A DNA stretch of 64,000 nt from Chaenocephalus aceratus (Eukaryota; Chordata; Actinopteri; Perciformes; Channichthyidae). Location: contig CM043791.1 of assembly GCA_023974075.1 (NCBI GenBank), positions 5,473,829 through 5,537,828 on the forward strand, in the 5' to 3' direction. Position 1 is the first letter of the stretch, and each line of letters starts with the position of its first letter. Shown one piece after another: positions 58,464 through 64,000 of this stretch. Position numbers and translations under genes: made by a program. The notes below the pieces were generated by a model, which was given only the letters and a program-made list of their open reading frames with translations, did not search any database and had not been told where the DNA came from.

Positions 58464-58533
58464 CTGTAGAAAACAGAAAAGTGGAGCAGCAATAATTATA
58501 CACAGGATCCGGTTGATCGTCTGGATTGCTTCT
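58464..58533. repeat. 70-bp direct repeat, copy B
   Basis: See copy A at 57100-57169; same orientation, two mismatches. Confidence 0.9.
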
Positions 58534-58739
58534 GAGGAGGGGGCGGAAGTGTCCCCCCTAAGGTAACCCAGATGTCACCGCTCACCTGCCAAAGGTTCCA
58601 CCTTGGGGCTACTTACTCGTACTGCTTCTCAAACAGTACAGATAAACCATAAAATGATATGAATGTCACCAAAATAAATACAGATAATGTTCAGTTTCAA
58701 ATTCACTATTGTTTTGTTTTAAGATTAAAAGTTTTAAAA

Positions 58740-59165
58740 AAGAAAAAAATGTTCAAATAGTAGATGAATATTCAAGAGGTCTTTAAAAACATCACACTGA
58801 TCATCAAAAGTTCATAAAATGCTCATGAATATTCCAAAATATTCTGAACTTGCCACACTCATCCAAAATTCATGAAATGCTCATAGTCATGAAAAGTTCA
58901 TGAAATACTCATGCACACTTTTTGGGGTTTTAATTATAATGTTGTGATTGGCTGGATCATGAAAAGTTCATAAATTGCTCATAAAAGTCTGTCATGAGCA
59001 AAACAGGAACTGTATATGAATGAACAATGTTCATAAACATTTCATGAACTGCTCTTTAAAATGGTTCATGAGCATTTTAAGAATTTTGGTTCATGAACAT
59101 GACAAGTGAACATATAATGAGGTTGTTCATGAGTGCTCATGAACAGCTCATAAAGTCATGAACTC
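58740..59165. repeat. Right TTCATGAA palindrome array
   Basis: Dense TTCATGAA, GCTCATGAA and TTCATAAA variants up to the right end of the foldback. Confidence 0.85.
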
Positions 59166-60266
59166 CATCTCGCAGGGGCAAGGCAGTTTTGTACTGTGGC
59201 CCTGGCGAAAGAGTTTATTCAGTGTTAGATGTTCCTGGATCTGAATGGCAACTACTTTCTCCAGTATCTTGGATGGAAATGGCAGGTTGGAGATGGGTCT
59301 GTAATTGGCTAGGACTTCAGGGTCTAAAGTGGGTTTTTTGAGAAGTGGTTTGATGACAGCAGCTTTTAATGGTGGTGGAACATGACCAGACTGGATGGAC
59401 TGGTTTATCACTGAAGTGATCAGCGGACTTATGGCACCAATGTTCGATTTAACCAAAGCTGTGGGAAAGGGGTCCAGGGCACAGGTGGAGGGTTTCATCT
59501 TTTTGATGATGGCCTCAACTTCATGCTGCGAGATGTTAGTGAAGCAGCAAAGAGGCTGGGTCGGTCCAGGCTGGGGGTTGACGGTCAGGACTAGCAGAGC
59601 AGCGGAGTTTGAGAGGTGAGAGCGGATGGTCTCTACTTTTTTTCTAAACAATTTGATGAAATTATCCCACTGCTCCTCTGCGGTGTCTTTGTGTAGCGGA
59701 GTCTGAGGTTTGAGGAGATGGTTTATTGTGGAAAAAAGTAGCTTGGAGTTACCAGGGCTATTATTGTTGATGATGGTGGAGTATAATTTTTACCGTGTGT
59801 CTCTGAGGGACTTTGCGTAGGCATTTTCGTGGTCCCGGTATGCCTGTCTGTGGACAGAGAGGCCTGAAGCCTTGAAGCGTCGCTCGAGGACACGCCCCGC
59901 TGTCTTCATTTTCCTCAGCTCGCAGGTGTACCACAGGGCTGAGCGTGAGAAAGTGATTGTTGTGGTTTTGACAGGGGCGTGGAGATCCAGGAGACTGCTC
60001 AGAGATTTATTGTAAAAATCCACAGATTAATTTACTGATGTAGGAGTTATTGTGGAGAGAGGCTGGAGATCCGAGGTCATGGTGTCCGGGTTGATGTTTT
60101 TCAGATTTCTGAAACTGATTTGACGCTTGGGTTTGGTGTGGGTATTGAGATGGCCTTGTGATCCGACACACCTAGATCGTAAACTGATAGTTTACTAATG
60201 GGGGCAGAGTTTGTGATTACAAGGTCCAGTGTGTGTCCCCTAGTGTGTGTGGGGACATCAACATGT

Positions 60267-60837
60267 TGTTAGAACGGGGTACAAAAATACTGGACTCAAA
60301 TGCGACGACTCATATTTGAATGAGAAAAAATAAAACAAAGTTATAACAAAAAATCACTCTTGCGAGGACAAAACAAAACTTCTTGATTTCAAACAAACAC
60401 AACTCTCCTCTCTGGTAACTCTCCTCTCTGGTTTAACGCTGGGTCTCTGGACATAGAAGCACACTGAAACAAGACGAACTGGCACAAGACAAAGGGAGAC
60501 AAAGACTATTTAAACATGAGGGAATTGGGAACAGGTGGAAACAATCAGGGGCGGGGCAGACGCTGACGATGGCGGAAAAACACCCAAAGTGAGGAAGTAA
60601 CAGGACCTAAAAAGAAAGACGAGAGGTAAGTACAAAATAAAACAGGAAATGAGACATGACATGAAACATGGGGACTTAACTAGAGATGACAGACATAAAA
60701 TAGACAGACAAGACGTGAAGTAACAAGAAAACCTGACTCTACATAGAAACCTGACTAGACTTGGAATTCATACCTGACTAAACATGAAATGACAGACATA
60801 AAACAAACACAACCAACACAATTGACGAGACACCACA
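60267..60837 (-). mobile_element. Solo Gypsy-type LTR in L2
   Basis: 571 bp from TGTTAGAACGGGG to GAGACACCACA, TG...CA at the ends, with the 5-bp duplication CATGT at 60262-60266 and 60838-60842. On the minus strand CCACCTGTTCCCAATTCC is followed by a TATA-like TTTAAATAG, as in many fish Gypsy LTRs. No internal sequence remains. Confidence 0.85.
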
Positions 60838-60974
60838 CATGTTGTGTTGAGGCAGTCCAGGAACTCGGCTGCATAGTGACAGGAGGGGGTGTCAACGTGA
60901 ATATTGATGTCTCCTTGTATTATAATGTTGGCAGAGGTAGCGCAGAGTGTACTGAGCAACCCAGTCTCACGGCA

Positions 60975-61040
60975 TTTCGTGTTCACCAACACGATTTTTA
61001 ATCTATTGATTCGTGTTCACCAACACGATTTGCCCCTTTT
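60975..61040. repeat. Subterminal palindromic repeat, left (2 copies)
   Basis: CGTGTTCACCAACACG with a TTTTTAATCTATTGATT spacer, followed by a variant CGTGTTGCACAGCACG. Confidence 0.85.
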
Positions 61041-63829
61041 TTTCGTGTTGCACAGCACGATTTTAAAAGCAATGTATTTCTACTGGTAATGTGTGTTCGT
61101 GCCTGCAGGCTGCAGCACGTATTTTTCTCCGGTCGGGTCGAGGAAGACCGGAAGCTGTGTGGTTCATAAAAACATGTTCTTACTCAATATCAAGCCACAG
61201 TTATTGCTTTTATTTTAAATCGTATAATTTCGGACTTTTGTTGCCGTCTGTGAGGAAAATAAATGGGGCTCAGAGCCTCAGGATACTGAAATCTGTATTT
61301 TTTTAAATCTTTTTTTCCTTCTAATTTGTTATTCTTTTCAAAACAACACACTGTTATTTACTCACCAATAACACACAATTATCCTTGCTTTTATTTATTG
61401 GTTTAATTCCATAATCTCGGGCTTTTTTGGCGTCCGTCAGGAACTGAATTTCAAAATAAATATAACCGGAAACAGACGTAGGCATTTACCCAAGATCCTC
61501 AGCTATGGTTTTAAGCTCGCTGATTGGATGTGTTAGCCGCAATGCATGCTGGGATTTGGTGTTTATATTATATGAAATCCGGAAAATATTTTAAAAGAAT
61601 AAAATAATACTTAATTCCGAGTGCTCTTGCTTTTCTCTTTGAAAGTCATCACATAACAGCATTGTAATACACGGTTCGGCTGCATTACATATTACAGATC
61701 TGCCGTAGTTCTTTATTTAGAGAGCCCTGATGAGAAGACCTTTGGAAAAACTGGAAGAAATGCCGCCGAAACTGAATACTTGACGTGGATCATAAATATA
61801 TCAACAATTAAACAACATCTTCAATTTCTCTTCACACAATACGTCTCCTTGCAGTATCAACACTAATTCGGCTGACTTTTACATTTGATCCAATTCATAG
61901 ATAGGTTATATTTACCATAACGGTGCACAGCTGATATAAAAAGGACTGTAGTTTTTAAAGATATTACTGATTTTCTTTAATGTAAGAATGTAAATACTGA
62001 GTCTGAAATAGTATAGCAATATGCTGTAAAATGATGTGAAAGCATGCATAAAACTATACATCTTCAGATGTTGTACATACACACTAATAATACAAAGTTA
62101 TTATGACTGTGTACCTTGTGTACACCTCCTAGTGGTTAAAGCACGTTATTGAATTATTGTTTTTATGTGTTATATTTGATTAAAAAAATATTAAGAGTAC
62201 ATACTTTCATAGGGGGAAAGTATAAATATAGAAATATAGAATATAAAAAATCAAGAAGATACTATAAGTGATCTCTACAATAAAACAGTTTAGTGCAGGA
62301 TGTACAAAGATAGGAGGAGGTGCAAAACAGAAAAACGGATTAACCTTTATTTAAATATTAAATATTAAGCCTGACAAAGTAATTAACGTCTAATATATTG
62401 CTTTCCTGCAATGTTAACTATGTTGAAGCACTTATTTTAACTGATATTATACACATTAAATATACTCTTATGTATGTAGATAGTATAAGAAATGTGCAGA
62501 ATATGACACACATATTGATAGATGTCTTGTAATGCACTGTTGAGGAACCTGTGACCCAAGTGTTTCATTCATTGCATAACTACACCGTAGTTGTGTATGA
62601 TATGTCAATAAACCTTTGAAAATCTTGAAAGGGATGTGCAAAATAGCCGTAATATACAGTCTTTAATTAACTATTAGTTGAGAATAACGAGTAATGAATA
62701 TACTTTATTACTTGTTTCCATTCATGTCAATTGCAGATACATGTTTAGTCTTCTCAAGCACCAACTATCAAATATCTCTCCTGATTGTTGACACTTGACA
62801 ATCACCTTACCTGAATGTTACTCAGGTCACGTGTAACTTAAGTCTGATTTAAGGGTTGTTTATATTTCACATAAGTAATCAGAATCTGCAAAGTAACTCA
62901 AATAAATGCAGTGGAGTAAAAAACCAGGTTAACCTCTGAATTGTCGTGGAGTAGAATTACAAAGTAGCAATGAGCTGTCATGTGGGTATATATTAATGCT
63001 ATATATTAATGCTGCTGCGCATTATGGACACAAGTGATTTTCACCCATTTATTAATTATATGTTTTACATTTGATAACACCAATGTGTTTAATAATGGCA
63101 ACTTCTAATTGTGGGAAAAACGAAAACGTTCAGTAGAGACGTCCCATGGAACATTTTGCGAAACACAATAGCCAGCATGTGTAGTTCTGGGGGGGTTCGA
63201 TTCCAGTTTTGGATAGTCTGGCGTGTTTTCGTTCCATTTCACACAGCTGTTTGACGCTCTGCGTAACCTTACGGGACTGTAGTCCTAAACGATAGCTGGG
63301 GATTATGGGTAGTGTAGTGTCTTCGGCCATCCTAAACTCAGAAATGTTGACAATCGCAATGATGCTCGAAATGTCCCTTATAGGCCTACGTCTATTTCCG
63401 GTTATTTTTATTTTGAAATTCAGTTCCTGACGGACACCAAAAAAGCCCGAGATTATGGAATTAAACCAATAGATAAAAGCAAGGATAATTGTGTGTTATT
63501 GGTGAGTAAATAACAGTGTGTTATTTTTGAAAAGAATAACAAATTAGAAGGAACAAAATATTTAAAAATACAGATTTCAGTATCCTGAGGCTCTGAGCCC
63601 CATTTATTTTCCTCACAGACGACAACAAAAGTCCGAAATTATACGATTTAAAATAAAAGCAATAATTGTGGCTTCATATTGAGTAAGAACATGTTTTTAT
63701 GAACCACACAGCTTCCGGTCTTCCACGACCCGACCGGAGAAAAATACGTCCTTCAGCCTCCAGGCACGAAACACGTTACCAGTAGAAATACATTGCTTTT
63801 CAAATCGTGCTGTGCAACACGAAAAAAAG

Positions 63830-63920
63830 GGGCAAATCGTGTTGGTAACACAATCAATAGATTAAAAATCGTGTTGGTAACACGAATCAATAGATTAAAA
63901 ATCGTGTTGGTGAACACGAA
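63830..63920. repeat. Subterminal palindromic repeat, right (3 copies)
   Basis: Three units of ATCGTGTTGGT.AACACGA joined by ATCAATAGATTAAAA spacers. Confidence 0.85.
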
Positions 63921-64000
63921 ATGCTGTGAGACTGGGTTGTACTGAGAAGATCGTGGATCTCTGGGATAAAGGCAGAGTTTGGTTTGGGTGGCCGGTAGAT

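Larger units (their letters stand above)
56437..59178. mobile_element. Foldback element with TTCATGAA arrays
   Basis: The ends CCCCAGTGAGATG and CATCTCGCAGGGG are imperfect inverted repeats. The first ~430 bp and last ~430 bp are packed with TTCATGAA/GTTCATGAAC palindromes. It lies exactly between two segments of L2 ORF2 that should be contiguous. The flanking dinucleotides are TA and CA, so a 2-bp TA duplication is possible but damaged. The interior carries a LINE 3' fragment and a 70-bp direct repeat. Confidence 0.65.
60957..63939. mobile_element. Long-inverted-repeat DNA transposon, copy 2
   Basis: The ends CAACCCAGTCTCAC and GTGAGACTGGGTTG open arms of about 527 bp (60957-61483) and 556 bp (63384-63939). 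The 7-bp duplication TACTGAG is at 60950-60956 and 63940-63946. The core shares several blocks with the element at 7406-10179. A subterminal ~33-bp unit with CGTGTTCACCAACACG is present twice at the left and three times at the right, which accounts for the arm length difference. No transposase was seen, so it is non-autonomous. Confidence 0.9.
55094..64000 (-). mobile_element. L2-clade LINE, minus strand, runs off the right edge
   Basis: The 3' end (reverse of 55094-55170, AGCACTTTGAGTTTTG and AGAAATAAAATGTATTATTT) is L2-like. ORF2 is read leftward from the window edge. Three insertions split it: 56437-59178, 60267-60837 and 60957-63939. The last 54 bases of the window again encode endonuclease (reverse: IYRPPKPNSAFIP). 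Confidence 0.8.
55280..64000 (-). pseudogene. L2 ORF2 (APE endonuclease and RT), minus strand, broken
   Basis: Read from the right: IYRPPK (63946-64000), GDINIHVDTPS (about 60860-60900), the linker (LHAPVKTTTITF near 59970; KKMKPSTCALDPFPTAL near 59480) and RT fingers [19 protein letters not shown]. After the insertion at 59178/56437 come [30 protein letters not shown] and the intact catalytic block FHCYADDTQLYI (YADD at 56097-56108). SKTEAILIGTP and the C-terminal IQNAAARILMRVRKYEHIT segment follow. Several small frameshifts exist besides the insertions. The 5' part of the endonuclease and ORF1 lie outside the window. Confidence 0.8.

Overview
This window looks like a repeat-rich stretch of a teleost fish genome. 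The reasons are L2, RTE/Rex3-type and Rex1/CR1-type LINEs, hAT and Kolobok (TTAA) DNA transposons, a PIF/Harbinger-type MITE, Gypsy-like LTR sequences, many (CA)n and (AT)n microsatellites, and introns or splice sites inside transposon genes. I recognised no intact conventional host gene, tRNA, rRNA or CRISPR array. Nearly everything that can be called is a mobile element or its remains, much of it nested.

Layout. 1-3.1 kb: intergenic, with one worn MITE. 3.1-13.1 kb: a nested complex. An old element with GCCTAAGTCA-like motif clusters near 5.0-5.2 and 12.97-13.07 kb carries a broken transposase-like reading frame (7292-12524). That frame is split by a 2.8-kb long-inverted-repeat transposon (7406-10179, 7-bp target duplication) and by a hAT element (10318-12394, 8-bp duplication), which itself holds a solo LTR (11962-12355, 5-bp duplication). 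A second hAT (6348-7281) sits just upstream. 13.8-18.9 kb: a Cys-rich candidate exon, a TTAA MITE remnant, a Kolobok element with a THAP exon (15092-17865) and a long-TIR MITE. 20.3-21.1 kb: a Harbinger-type MITE.

23.5-31.9 kb: a nearly full-length L2 LINE on the plus strand (ORF1 with an esterase-like domain, ORF2 with APE endonuclease and reverse transcriptase). It is broken by an RTE fragment (25828-26273) and by a peculiar LTR element (26679-29540) whose interior is a series of minisatellites, all with periods divisible by three. 32.8-36.2 kb: a decayed tandem array of genes of unknown family, the least explained coding material here. 36.3-42.7 kb: several MITE/hAT copies with clear target duplications. 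42.9-50.1 kb: a 7.2-kb foldback with ~640-bp inverted arms, holding a PHD-finger exon and a Rex1/CR1-type LINE with a 2A-like NPGP motif. 51.6-52.9 kb: a dispersed repeat. 55.1 kb to the right edge: a minus-strand L2 LINE interrupted by a TTCATGAA-rich foldback (56437-59178), a solo Gypsy-type LTR (60267-60837) and a second long-inverted-repeat transposon (60957-63939) related to the one at 7.4-10.2 kb.

Function. Most coding remnants are inactive, with frameshifts, stops, deletions or insertions. The main value of the window is the order of nested insertions, the two-member long-inverted-repeat family, the two other foldbacks and the unidentified tandem gene array.
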